NCBI GenBank assembly: GCA_035761265.1
Contig: DASTRL010000232.1
Span: 1 to 13,284, forward strand
From: CADEED01 sp035761265
GTDB taxonomy: Bacteria > Pseudomonadota > Gammaproteobacteria > Steroidobacterales > Steroidobacteraceae
Direction of reading: 5' to 3'
Length of the DNA stretch: 13,284 nt
A model generated the notes under the pieces. That model worked only from the letters and a program-made list of their open reading frames with translations, was not told the origin of the DNA and did no database searches. A program made the translations under genes and the position numbers. This document shows positions 7,079 through 13,284 of the stretch, piece by piece; the first letter of the stretch is position 1; the number at the start of each line of letters is the position of its first letter.

Positions 7079-8266
7079 ATGGATGCCGCTTTCTATCAAC
7101 GGTTCGATGCCGACCTGGAGCAACTGCGCCAGCAGGGCCTGTTCAAGTCCGAACGCGTGATCTCGAGTCCCCAGGCCGGCCAGATCCGCGCCAACGACGC
7201 CGAGGTCATCAATCTGTGCGCTAACAACTATCTCGGGCTCGCCAATCATCCGGCGATCCGCGAAGCCGCACATCGCGCCATCGACCGCTTTGGATATGGC
7301 ATGGCGTCGGTACGGTTCATCTGCGGCACGCAGACCGTGCACAAGCAGCTCGAGGCCGCGCTGTCACGCTTCCTCGGCACCGAGGACACCATCCTCTATT
7401 CGTCGTGCTGGGATGCGAACGGCGGATTGTTCGAGACCGTGCTCGGCGAACAGGACGCGATCATCTCCGATGCGCTGAACCACGCCAGCATCATCGACGG
7501 CATCCGCCTGTGCAAGGCGCGGCGGCTGCGCTATGCCAACCGCAATCTCGCCGAACTCGAGCAGCACCTCAAGGACGCGCAGGATTGCCGCACGCGGCTC
7601 ATCGCCACCGATGGCGTGTTCTCCATGGACGGCTCGATCGCGCCGCTGCGCGAGATCTGTGACCTCGCGGACCGCTACGGCGCACTGGTCATGGTCGACG
7701 ATTCGCACGCCACCGGTTTCATGGGACCGAACGGACGCGGCACGCCGGAACACTGCGGGGTTTCGGGCCGCATCGACTTCCTCACCGGCACGTTCGGCAA
7801 GGCGCTCGGTGGCGGCAGCGGCGGCTACACCAGCGGCCGGGCGAATGCCATTGCCTGGCTGCGACAGCGCTCCAGGCCCTATCTGTTCTCGAACAGCATC
7901 CCGCCGGTGGTGGCCGCGGTGACGTTGCGCGCGCTCGACATGGTGGAGCACTCGCCGGACCTGCGCGACATGCTGTCCTCGCACGCGCGCAAGTTCCGCG
8001 CGGGTTTGCAGCAGGCCGGGTTCAGGCTGCTTCCGGGTGAGCATCCCATCATCCCGGTGATGATCGGCGACGCGGCGCTCGCGGCCCGCTTCGCGGACCG
8101 GCTGCTCGGCGAGGGCGTATACGTCATCGGATTCTCCTTCCCGGTCGTTCCCCGGGGTGAAGCCCGCATCCGCACGCAGATGTCCGCCGGTCTCAGCGAC
8201 GCGCAGCTCGAGCGCGCGCTCGCGGCCTTCGTCAAGGTGGGACGCGAGCTGGAGTTGATCAAATGA
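7079..8266 (+). CDS. kbl: 2-amino-3-ketobutyrate CoA ligase (glycine C-acetyltransferase)
   Basis: Kbl is a PLP enzyme that cleaves 2-amino-3-oxobutyrate with CoA to give glycine and acetyl-CoA, the second step of threonine breakdown. The 395-residue product belongs to the alpha-oxoamine synthase family and matches the usual length (398 in E. coli). Marks include the N-terminal NLCANNYLGLANHP (45-58), the cofactor-ring histidine H135 in SDALNHASIIDG, D207 and H210 in VDDSHATG, and the PLP lysine K241 in TGTFGKALGG. The related enzymes BioF, HemA and Spt are less likely because of the high similarity to Kbl and the tdh gene directly after it. The start ATG 7079 has GGTGGG six bases before it. 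The stop TGA overlaps the tdh start as ATGA. Confidence 0.97.
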   Translation: MDAAFYQRFDADLEQLRQQGLFKSERVISSPQAGQIRANDAEVINLCANNYLGLANHPAIREAAHRAIDRFGYGMASVRFICGTQTVHKQLEAALSRFLGTEDTILYSSCWDANGGLFETVLGEQDAIISDALNHASIIDGIRLCKARRLRYANRNLAELEQHLKDAQDCRTRLIATDGVFSMDGSIAPLREICDLADRYGALVMVDDSHATGFMGPNGRGTPEHCGVSGRIDFLTGTFGKALGGGSGGYTSGRANAIAWLRQRSRPYLFSNSIPPVVAAVTLRALDMVEHSPDLRDMLSSHARKFRAGLQQAGFRLLPGEHPIIPVMIGDAALAARFADRLLGEGVYVIGFSFPVVPRGEARIRTQMSAGLSDAQLERALAAFVKVGRELELIK

Positions 8267-9294
8267 AGGCACTGGTGAAGAGCGAAGCGAAGCCCGGCAT
8301 CTGGATGAAGGACATCGACATCCCGAGGGTCGGTCCCAATGACGTGCTCATCAAGATCGGCAAGACCGCGATCTGCGGCACCGACATGCACATCTACAAC
8401 TGGGACGCGTGGGCGCAGAAGACCATCCCCGTGCCGATGGCGGTCGGCCACGAGTACTTCGGGCGAATCGTCGACATGGGCAGCGAGGTGCGCGGCTTTT
8501 CAGTGGGTGACAGGGTCTCCGGCGAAGGCCACATCACCTGCGGCTACTGCCGCAATTGCCGCGCCGGCCGGCGGCACCTGTGCATCCACACCGTCGGCGT
8601 GGGCGTCGACCGTCAAGGTTGCTTCGCCGAGTACCTCGTGATCCCGGCGAGCAATGCCTTCAAGTTGCCCGATGCGATCACCGACGACATCGCCAGCATC
8701 CTCGACCCATTCGGCAACGCGACGCATACCGCCCTCGCCTTCAACATGGTGGGCGAGGACGTGCTGATCACCGGAGCGGGCCCCATCGGCATCATGGCGG
8801 TGGCGATCTCGAAGCACGTCGGCGCGCGCCACGTGGTGATCACGGACGTGAACGATTACCGCCTGGGCCTCGCCAGGAAGATGGGTGCGACCCGTGCCGT
8901 GAACGTCACGCGCGAGAAGCTGGACGACGTCATGAAAGGACTCGGCATGCAGGAGGGATTCGACGTCGGCCTGGAGATGTCGGGCAATCCCACGGCGTTC
9001 CGCGACCTGTTGCGCACCATGCATCACGGCGGCAGCGTCGCCCTGTTGGGCATCCCGCCCGGCGATACCGCCATCGACTGGAACCAGGTGATCTTCAAGG
9101 GTCTCAACATGCGCGGCATCTACGGCCGCGAAATGTTCGAGACCTGGTACAAGATGGCGGCGATGCTGCAATCCGGCCTCGACATCACGCCGGTGATCAC
9201 GCATCACTTTCCGGTCCAGGAGTTCCAGCGCGGCTTCGAGATCATGGGCTCGGGGCAGTCGGGCAAGGTCATCCTGGACTGGGAGACTGCCTAG
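8263..9294 (+). CDS. tdh: L-threonine 3-dehydrogenase, zinc- and NAD-dependent
   Basis: Tdh oxidises L-threonine to 2-amino-3-oxobutyrate with NAD, feeding Kbl; the intermediate is unstable, which explains the tight pairing. The 343-residue product is a medium-chain dehydrogenase. Catalytic zinc ligands are visible at C38 (ICGTD) and H63-E64 (GHEY). The structural zinc is held by C93, C96, C99 and C107. The Rossmann glycine motif is GAGPIG (171-176). The C-terminal end, GQSGKVILDWE, is typical of Tdh, and the length equals that of the E. coli enzyme within a few residues. GGAG at 8251-8254 sits eight bases before ATG 8263, inside the end of kbl, so translational coupling is likely. No third gene follows; a hairpin lies between it and the opposing sppA. 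Confidence 0.97.
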   Translation: MKALVKSEAKPGIWMKDIDIPRVGPNDVLIKIGKTAICGTDMHIYNWDAWAQKTIPVPMAVGHEYFGRIVDMGSEVRGFSVGDRVSGEGHITCGYCRNCRAGRRHLCIHTVGVGVDRQGCFAEYLVIPASNAFKLPDAITDDIASILDPFGNATHTALAFNMVGEDVLITGAGPIGIMAVAISKHVGARHVVITDVNDYRLGLARKMGATRAVNVTREKLDDVMKGLGMQEGFDVGLEMSGNPTAFRDLLRTMHHGGSVALLGIPPGDTAIDWNQVIFKGLNMRGIYGREMFETWYKMAAMLQSGLDITPVITHHFPVQEFQRGFEIMGSGQSGKVILDWETA

Positions 9295-9318
9295 GCGCTG
9301 CGCGCCAACGACGGAGAT

Positions 9319-9337
9319 CGGACCCGAAGCGGGTCCG
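9319..9337. terminator. Hairpin between convergent tdh and sppA
   Basis: CGGACCCG (9319-9326), loop AAG, CGGGTCCG (9330-9337): a perfect 8-bp stem with a 3-base loop, placed 25 bases after the tdh stop and 24 bases beyond the sppA stop on the other strand. There is no T-rich tract on either side. The central position and stem strength suggest a two-way terminator or an RNA 3'-end stabiliser. Confidence 0.5.
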
Positions 9338-9360
9338 TCCATGCGTGTTGTCGATCGGGG

Positions 9361-11238
9361 TCAGCGGACGTCGCAGAAGCAGTAGGCGTAGCGATTGTCG
9401 CGCGCATTCATGCGCGTCCACCGTTCGAGCTCGCGCTGCACGGGCTCGAGGCTCTGCGACACGCGCAGCAGCGGGTTGTGGCTCACCACGTCCCCGACGA
9501 AGTTCTTCGCGAACCACACCTTGATCTGCAGCGCCAGTGACTGCGCCCAGGACAGCTCGGGCTCGATGCGTTCGACGTCGTAATCGCCCTTCATCTTGGC
9601 GCGCGCCGCGGCGGCCTTCACCGCCTCGTCGAACAGGCCGAGATGGTCGACCAGCCCATTGTCCCTGGCAGCGGTACCGATCCAGACGCGGCCCTGCGCG
9701 ATCGCATGGACCTCGTCACGCGTCTTCTTGCGGCCGTCGGCCACGCGCTGCAGGAATTCCTCGTAGCCGTGTTCGATGGTCGACTGCAGCAGCTTCTTGG
9801 CATCCTCGCCCAGCGCGCGATCGATGCGCAGCTGCCCGGAAAGACTCGTGGTACCGACGCCGTCCACGTTCACGCCGATCTTGGCCAGCGTGTTCTGGAA
9901 TGTCGGAACCGCGCCGAAGATGCCGATGGACCCGGTGATGGTCGCCGGATGCGCCCAGATCTCGTCGGCCGAGGCGGAGATGTAGTAGCCGCCGGAAGCG
10001 GCCAGGTCGCCCATGGAAACGACCACGGGCTTGCCGGCCTTCTGCGCCGCGCGCACTTCCCGGTAGATCTCCTCGGAGGCTAGCACGCTGCCGCCGGGAC
10101 TATCTACCCGCAACACGATGGCCTTGACGTCGTCGTCGCGGCGCGCCTCGCGGATCAGGCGCGATGTGCTCTCGCCACCCACCGTTCCCGGCGGCTGTGA
10201 TCCGTCGAGGATTTCGCCCGCCGCGACGATCACGCCCACCTTGTCCTTGCCTACGCCGCGCGCCTTCTTCTCGGCCTCGACCACGCGCAGGTAGTCCTCG
10301 AGCGACGTGGAGTTGAAGTCCTCGTCGGCATCGCTTTCGTCTTCCTTGCTCTTCTTCCTGCTCTTCCGGTCGGAGTCGCTGCCCACGAGCTGCACCAGGC
10401 GGTGTTCGACTTCGATGGACGACTTGAGCCCCGTGACCAGCTTGGCATCGAGTGCCACCTTGGCGGCGTCCCCCTTGGCCGCCAGCATCGCCGGCACCGA
10501 GTTCGCCACGTAGGCGCTGATGTCCTCGGGCTTCAGGCCGCGCGCCTCGGCCACGGCCGTGCGGTAGCTGAGCCACAGCGCGTTGAGGTAGGCCAGACTC
10601 TCCTCGCGGTCTTCGGGCGACATGTCGTTGCGCACGTAGACTTCGGCCGCGCTCTTGTAGGCGCCGACGCGAAACAGGTTGACCTCGACGCCGAGCTTGT
10701 CGAACAGGCTCTTGTAATAGGTGCGATAGCGATCGAAACCGTCGATGGCGAGGAACCCCATCGGGTCCAGGTAGATCTCATCCGCCACGGCCGCCAGGTA
10801 GTACTGCTCCTGGCCGAGGTAGGTGGCGTGCGCCACGACCTTCTTGCCGGAGCTGCGGAAGTCGCGGATGGCCGCCGTGAGCTCGGCGAGCGTCGGCTGT
10901 CCGCCGCCGCGCATTTCGTCGAGATCGAGCACCACCGCCTTGATGCGCGCATCCTTCTTGGCAGCCTTGAGCGCATCCACCAGGTCCCAGACCAGCGTCT
11001 CTTCCTGGCGATCGCCCTGGGCACGCGCGATGGCCTGGTCGATCGGATCGCCGGAGAGCTGTTCGACGATCTGGCCCTTCGGTGCGATGACCAGCGCCGA
11101 ATGATCCGCGATGTGCGGAATCGACGTGCTCAGCGCCCCGACCACGAAGCCGAAGATGACCAGCAGCAGCACCAGGTGCAGGACCTTGCGCGCGCCATCG
11201 AGGCCGCGCCACAGCAGCACGAAGAACCGCCCGATCAT
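9361..11238 (-). CDS. sppA: Signal peptide peptidase SppA, 67K type
   Basis: SppA is an inner-membrane serine-lysine protease with its active site facing the periplasm, where it degrades signal peptides left after secretion. The 625-residue product matches the duplicated 67K form (618 in E. coli). One membrane anchor is at about 19-38. The N-terminal half carries the general-base lysine K195 in RVGAYKSAAE, and the C-terminal half carries the nucleophile S415 in GDLAASGGYY, the same half-to-half arrangement as K209 and S409 in E. coli. An unusual charged insert lies between the halves at about 286-310, rich in Ser, Asp, Glu and Lys. The C-terminus ends with a small CxC motif (C620, C622). ATG 11238 is 24 bp after the rplS stop with only weak Shine-Dalgarno character (GGCAAAG) and no terminator between, so read-through from the ribosomal cluster is likely. 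Confidence 0.95.
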   Translation of the reverse strand: MIGRFFVLLWRGLDGARKVLHLVLLLVIFGFVVGALSTSIPHIADHSALVIAPKGQIVEQLSGDPIDQAIARAQGDRQEETLVWDLVDALKAAKKDARIKAVVLDLDEMRGGGQPTLAELTAAIRDFRSSGKKVVAHATYLGQEQYYLAAVADEIYLDPMGFLAIDGFDRYRTYYKSLFDKLGVEVNLFRVGAYKSAAEVYVRNDMSPEDREESLAYLNALWLSYRTAVAEARGLKPEDISAYVANSVPAMLAAKGDAAKVALDAKLVTGLKSSIEVEHRLVQLVGSDSDRKSRKKSKEDESDADEDFNSTSLEDYLRVVEAEKKARGVGKDKVGVIVAAGEILDGSQPPGTVGGESTSRLIREARRDDDVKAIVLRVDSPGGSVLASEEIYREVRAAQKAGKPVVVSMGDLAASGGYYISASADEIWAHPATITGSIGIFGAVPTFQNTLAKIGVNVDGVGTTSLSGQLRIDRALGEDAKKLLQSTIEHGYEEFLQRVADGRKKTRDEVHAIAQGRVWIGTAARDNGLVDHLGLFDEAVKAAAARAKMKGDYDVERIEPELSWAQSLALQIKVWFAKNFVGDVVSHNPLLRVSQSLEPVQRELERWTRMNARDNRYAYCFCDVR

Positions 11239-11262
11239 CTTTGCCGGCCTGCCAATTGCGGC

Positions 11263-11607
11263 TCAGACCTTCTCTTCGATGCGGGCAGCCTTGCCCGACA
11301 GGTCACGCAGGTAATACAGCTTGGCGCGACGCACGCTGCCACGGCGCTTGATCTCGATCTCGCTGATGGCCGGGCTGTAGGTCTGGAACACGCGCTCGAC
11401 GCCCTCGCCGTGCGAGATCTTGCGCACGGTGAACGAGGAATTCAGGCCGCGGTTGCTCTTGGCGATGACCACGCCTTCGTAGGCCTGGGCGCGCTCGCGG
11501 TCGCCTTCCTTCACCTTGACCTGCACGACCACGGTGTCGCCCGGGTTGAAGTCGGGCACCTTGCGCGTCATCCGCGCGGATTCGATTTGTTGAATGATGT
11601 TAGCCAT
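11263..11607 (-). CDS. rplS: 50S ribosomal protein L19 (bL19)
   Basis: L19 is a large-subunit protein at the interface with the 30S subunit. The 114-residue product has the full family pattern: DFNPGDTVVVQVKVKEG (19-35), the QAYEGVVIA core, SSFTVRKIS, GEGVERVFQ and the basic end RRAKLYYLR. The frame stays open upstream to a TTG at 11682, but the family N-terminus (MANIIQQIE) and AAGGTGA about eight bases before ATG 11607 fix the start there. It begins one base after the trmD stop, so its ribosome binding site is inside trmD and translation is probably coupled. sppA follows after 24 bp. Confidence 0.98.
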   Translation of the reverse strand: MANIIQQIESARMTRKVPDFNPGDTVVVQVKVKEGDRERAQAYEGVVIAKSNRGLNSSFTVRKISHGEGVERVFQTYSPAISEIEIKRRGSVRRAKLYYLRDLSGKAARIEEKV

Positions 11608-11608
11608 G

Positions 11609-12352
11609 TCAGTCACCTTCGCGTTCAGCGAGAAATTCATCCAGCAGGCTGGCCGCATCGGCCGGCAAGCCGCCCTTCGCAATCAGATCCGGACGGCGCA
11701 ACCAGGTGCGCGCGACCGCCTGCTTCAACCGCCAGCGCTGGATGTCAGCGTGGTGCCCGCCCTGCAGGACCTCGGGCACCGTCCGGCCTTCGAACTCCAC
11801 CGGCCGCGTGTAGTGCGGCCAGTCGAGCAGATTCGCGTCGAAGGACTCCTGGACGCTGGAGCGCTCGTCGCCGAGCACGCCGGGCAGCAATCTCGCCACC
11901 GCGTCCAGCACCACCAGCGCCGGGAACTCACCGCCCGACAGCACGTAGTCGCCGATCGACACTTCTCTATCTATCCGCGACTCGATGACCCGCTCGTCGA
12001 GTCCCTCGTATCGCCCCGCCACCAGCAACAGGCCCGGCAGCGTCGAAAATTCCCTCGCCAGCGCCTGCGTGAACGGCACGCCCTGCGCCGACAGATACAC
12101 GCGCGGCGCACCCGCCGGCAGCCTCGCGACCGCGGCGTCGATCGCCGCCGTCATCGGCTCGGGCTTGAGCACCATGCCCGGCCCGCCGCCATACGGCCGA
12201 TCGTCCACCGTGCGATGCACGTCGTGCGTGTGTGAGCGCGGATCCTCGCACCCCACCCGCACGATGCCGCGCTCCAGCGCCCGGCCCAGCACACCGAACT
12301 TCACCGCCGCGCGGATCAGCTCCGGGAACAACGTCACGACCTCGATGTGCAT
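11609..12352 (-). CDS. trmD: tRNA (guanine-N1-)-methyltransferase TrmD
   Basis: TrmD methylates G37 next to the anticodon of tRNAs with S-adenosylmethionine, preventing +1 frameshifting. The 247-residue product has the SPOUT trefoil-knot marks: HRTVDDRPYGGGPGM (46-60), YLSAQG (86-91), GRYEGLDERVI (113-123) and SIGDYVLSGGE (132-142), followed by LLDWPHYTRP and the C-terminal RRWRLKQ-like helix (RWRLKQAVARTWLRRPDL, 206-223). By alignment with E. coli, the catalytic Asp169 position is Glu169 here, and Cys112 is Ala112. ATG 12352 was chosen because MHIEVVTLFPE is the normal family N-terminus; an in-frame TTG at 12379 would add nine residues overlapping rimM. The gap to rimM is 8 bp and to rplS 1 bp. 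Confidence 0.97.
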   Translation of the reverse strand: MHIEVVTLFPELIRAAVKFGVLGRALERGIVRVGCEDPRSHTHDVHRTVDDRPYGGGPGMVLKPEPMTAAIDAAVARLPAGAPRVYLSAQGVPFTQALAREFSTLPGLLLVAGRYEGLDERVIESRIDREVSIGDYVLSGGEFPALVVLDAVARLLPGVLGDERSSVQESFDANLLDWPHYTRPVEFEGRTVPEVLQGGHHADIQRWRLKQAVARTWLRRPDLIAKGGLPADAASLLDEFLAEREGD

Positions 12353-12360
12353 GAGTCGTG

Positions 12361-12870
12361 TCAGAAATCCTCGGGCCAATCCACGATCAAGGTCCGGCTG
12401 GCCACCCGCACCTCCTTCAGGTGCTGGGAAGTCACGGGCACCCAGTGTTCGCGTGCGCCCTTGATCACCATCACGGCGTTGGCTGGCGTGTCGATGAAAT
12501 GATCGACCTCGCCCAGCAACGCACCTTCCACATTCCTCACTTCGAACCCGACCAGGTCGGCGCGGTAGTGCTCGCGCCCCGTGGTCGCCGGCAACTCCTC
12601 GCGATCGACGAGCACCATGCGCCCGCTCAACCGGCTCGCCGCATCGCGTTCTTCGATGCCCTCGAGCCGCGCGATCCAGCCGCTGCTGCCGTCCTTGTCA
12701 CCCAGCGGTCGCGCCTCGGCGAGTTTCACCTCGGCGCCGGATTCCAGGTACCAGCGCTTCCATTCGAACAGTCGTTGCGGAGGGTCGGTGAAGGACTGCA
12801 CCCGCAACCAGCCGCGCACGCCGTGCGCGGCACCCAATCTACCTACCTCGATGCGGCGTGGCTGTGTCAT
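12361..12870 (-). CDS. rimM: Ribosome maturation factor RimM
   Basis: RimM binds ribosomal protein S19 in the head of the immature 30S subunit and speeds its assembly and 16S rRNA processing. The 169-residue product has the N-terminal RimM barrel opening with EVGRLGAAHGVRGWLRV (8-24) and a C-terminal PRC barrel (about 95-169) containing DLVGFEVRN, LGEVDHFIDTPANAVMVI and the closing VDWPEDF. The length is normal for the family. The reading frame continues upstream across rpsP to about 13191, but that extension is a shadow of rpsP in another frame. ATG 12870 fits the family N-terminus. It lies 26 bp after the rpsP stop and 8 bp before trmD in one transcription unit. Confidence 0.96.
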   Translation of the reverse strand: MTQPRRIEVGRLGAAHGVRGWLRVQSFTDPPQRLFEWKRWYLESGAEVKLAEARPLGDKDGSSGWIARLEGIEERDAASRLSGRMVLVDREELPATTGREHYRADLVGFEVRNVEGALLGEVDHFIDTPANAVMVIKGAREHWVPVTSQHLKEVRVASRTLIVDWPEDF

Positions 12871-12896
12871 CGCGCCGCCGCGAGGGATTTCCGCGA

Positions 12897-13148
12897 TCAG
12901 GCGTTCGCTTTGCGGAACGTCGAAACCAGGTGCTTCACACGCTCGGACTGCTGGGCACCCTTGGACACCCAGTAGTCGATGCGCGCGATGTCGAGCTTGA
13001 GGCCGACTTCGTTCTTCACCGGTTTCGGATTGAAGAAGCCCACCTGCTCGAGGCTCTTGCCACCCTGGCGCTTGCGGCTGTCCGTCACCACGACGTGATA
13101 GAACGGCGTGTTCGTGGCTCCGCGGCGCGTCAGTCGAATTGTCACCAT
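12897..13148 (-). CDS. rpsP: 30S ribosomal protein S16 (bS16)
   Basis: S16 is an early-binding small-subunit protein needed for assembly of the 16S rRNA 5' domain. The 83-residue product shows the whole family pattern: MVTIRLTRRGATNTPFYHVV (1-20), TDSRKRQGG, EQVGFFNPKP, then LDIARIDYWVSKGAQQSERV (52-71). The C-terminus is the usual length. ATG 13148 is the standard S16 N-terminus; a 20-residue in-frame extension to 13208 has no counterpart in the family and would cover the leader. GAAGGTT lies about nine bases before the start. This is the first gene of the rpsP-rimM-trmD-rplS cluster, as in E. coli and many other proteobacteria. Confidence 0.98.
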   Translation of the reverse strand: MVTIRLTRRGATNTPFYHVVVTDSRKRQGGKSLEQVGFFNPKPVKNEVGLKLDIARIDYWVSKGAQQSERVKHLVSTFRKANA

Positions 13149-13284
13149 GTCTCTGAACCTTCGGGTTTTCTGCGGCCCCGGGCGGAAACATCCCTCCCGG
13201 CCGGCCAAAAAAGAGCGCGGATTCTACGCAAATCAGAGGGTTGGGGGAAGGGTTAAGAGGTGCCGGGTGAGGAAAGTGGGGATT
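13149..13284 (-). promoter_or_regulatory. Upstream region and candidate promoter of the rpsP cluster
   Basis: On the minus strand a TAGAAT box (13226-13221) has a poor -35 candidate TTCCCC (13249-13244) at 17 bp, predicting transcription from about 13213 and a leader of about 65 bases. That leader is GC-rich, holds the 8-bp palindrome GGCCGGCC (13199-13206) next to a run of six A on the plus strand, and could fold. I see no coding sequence and no tRNA between 13149 and the right edge. ffh, often upstream of rpsP, is not in the window. Confidence 0.35.

Noticed and set aside
10402..11988. Plus-strand open frame of 528 codons across sppA, rplS and trmD
   Set aside because: It is antisense to three recognised genes, with low-complexity composition and no ribosome binding site.
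12871..13191. 107-residue N-terminal extension of rimM
   Set aside because: It covers rpsP in another frame, and RimM proteins begin at the position matching ATG 12870.
1..13284. Defence system, biosynthetic cluster, prophage or mobile island
   Set aside because: All genes match common chromosomal families. There are no integrases, transposases, direct-repeat boundaries, tRNA genes, CRISPR repeats or clear composition breaks.

Overview
The window is 13.3 kb of high-GC, gene-dense bacterial chromosome. The gene content points to a gammaproteobacterium: Hsp15 beside a YhhQ-type transporter, a CnoX/YbbN co-chaperedoxin, 67K-type SppA, a Kbl-Tdh pair, and the order rpsP-rimM-trmD-rplS. The codon use and GC would suit a Xanthomonadales, Nevskiales or Steroidobacterales relative, but that placement is an inference. 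All genes look intact apart from the first, which is cut by the left edge. I saw no tRNA, rRNA, CRISPR array, insertion sequence, integrase or other sign of a mobile or accessory island.

Layout, left to right. (1) 1-1649, minus: a membrane-anchored GGDEF diguanylate cyclase missing its C-terminal end. A 157-bp leader lies upstream and contains an 8-bp inverted repeat that could hide its ribosome binding site. (2) 1807-4953, minus: bifunctional proline-catabolic PutA of the short kind, without the DNA-binding domain. (3) A 47-bp divergent gap, then 5001-5819, plus: a thioredoxin-TPR protein of the CnoX family with a complete WCGPC site. (4) 5839-7028, minus: hslR and a YhhQ-type queuosine-precursor transporter, overlapping by four bases. 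(5) A 50-bp divergent gap with a perfect TATAAT, then 7079-9294, plus: kbl-tdh, overlapping by four bases, which turn threonine into glycine and acetyl-CoA. (6) 9361-13148, minus: the translation cluster rpsP-rimM-trmD-rplS, followed 24 bp later by sppA, a signal-peptide peptidase.

The genes fall into three functional groups: amino-acid catabolism (PutA, Kbl, Tdh), ribosome and tRNA maturation or rescue (S16, RimM, TrmD, L19, Hsp15, a queuosine-precursor transporter), and envelope or protein quality control and signalling (SppA, CnoX, diguanylate cyclase). The organisation is compact. Both divergent pairs share gaps of about 50 bp, and both convergent junctions hold a GC-rich inverted repeat.

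I did not find a convincing undescribed system. The points most worth checking are regulatory or variant features: the leader stem of the diguanylate cyclase, the cysteine-rich GAF-like domain in the same protein, the two very short divergent promoter regions, the charged insert in SppA, and the attachment of sppA to the ribosomal-protein cluster.
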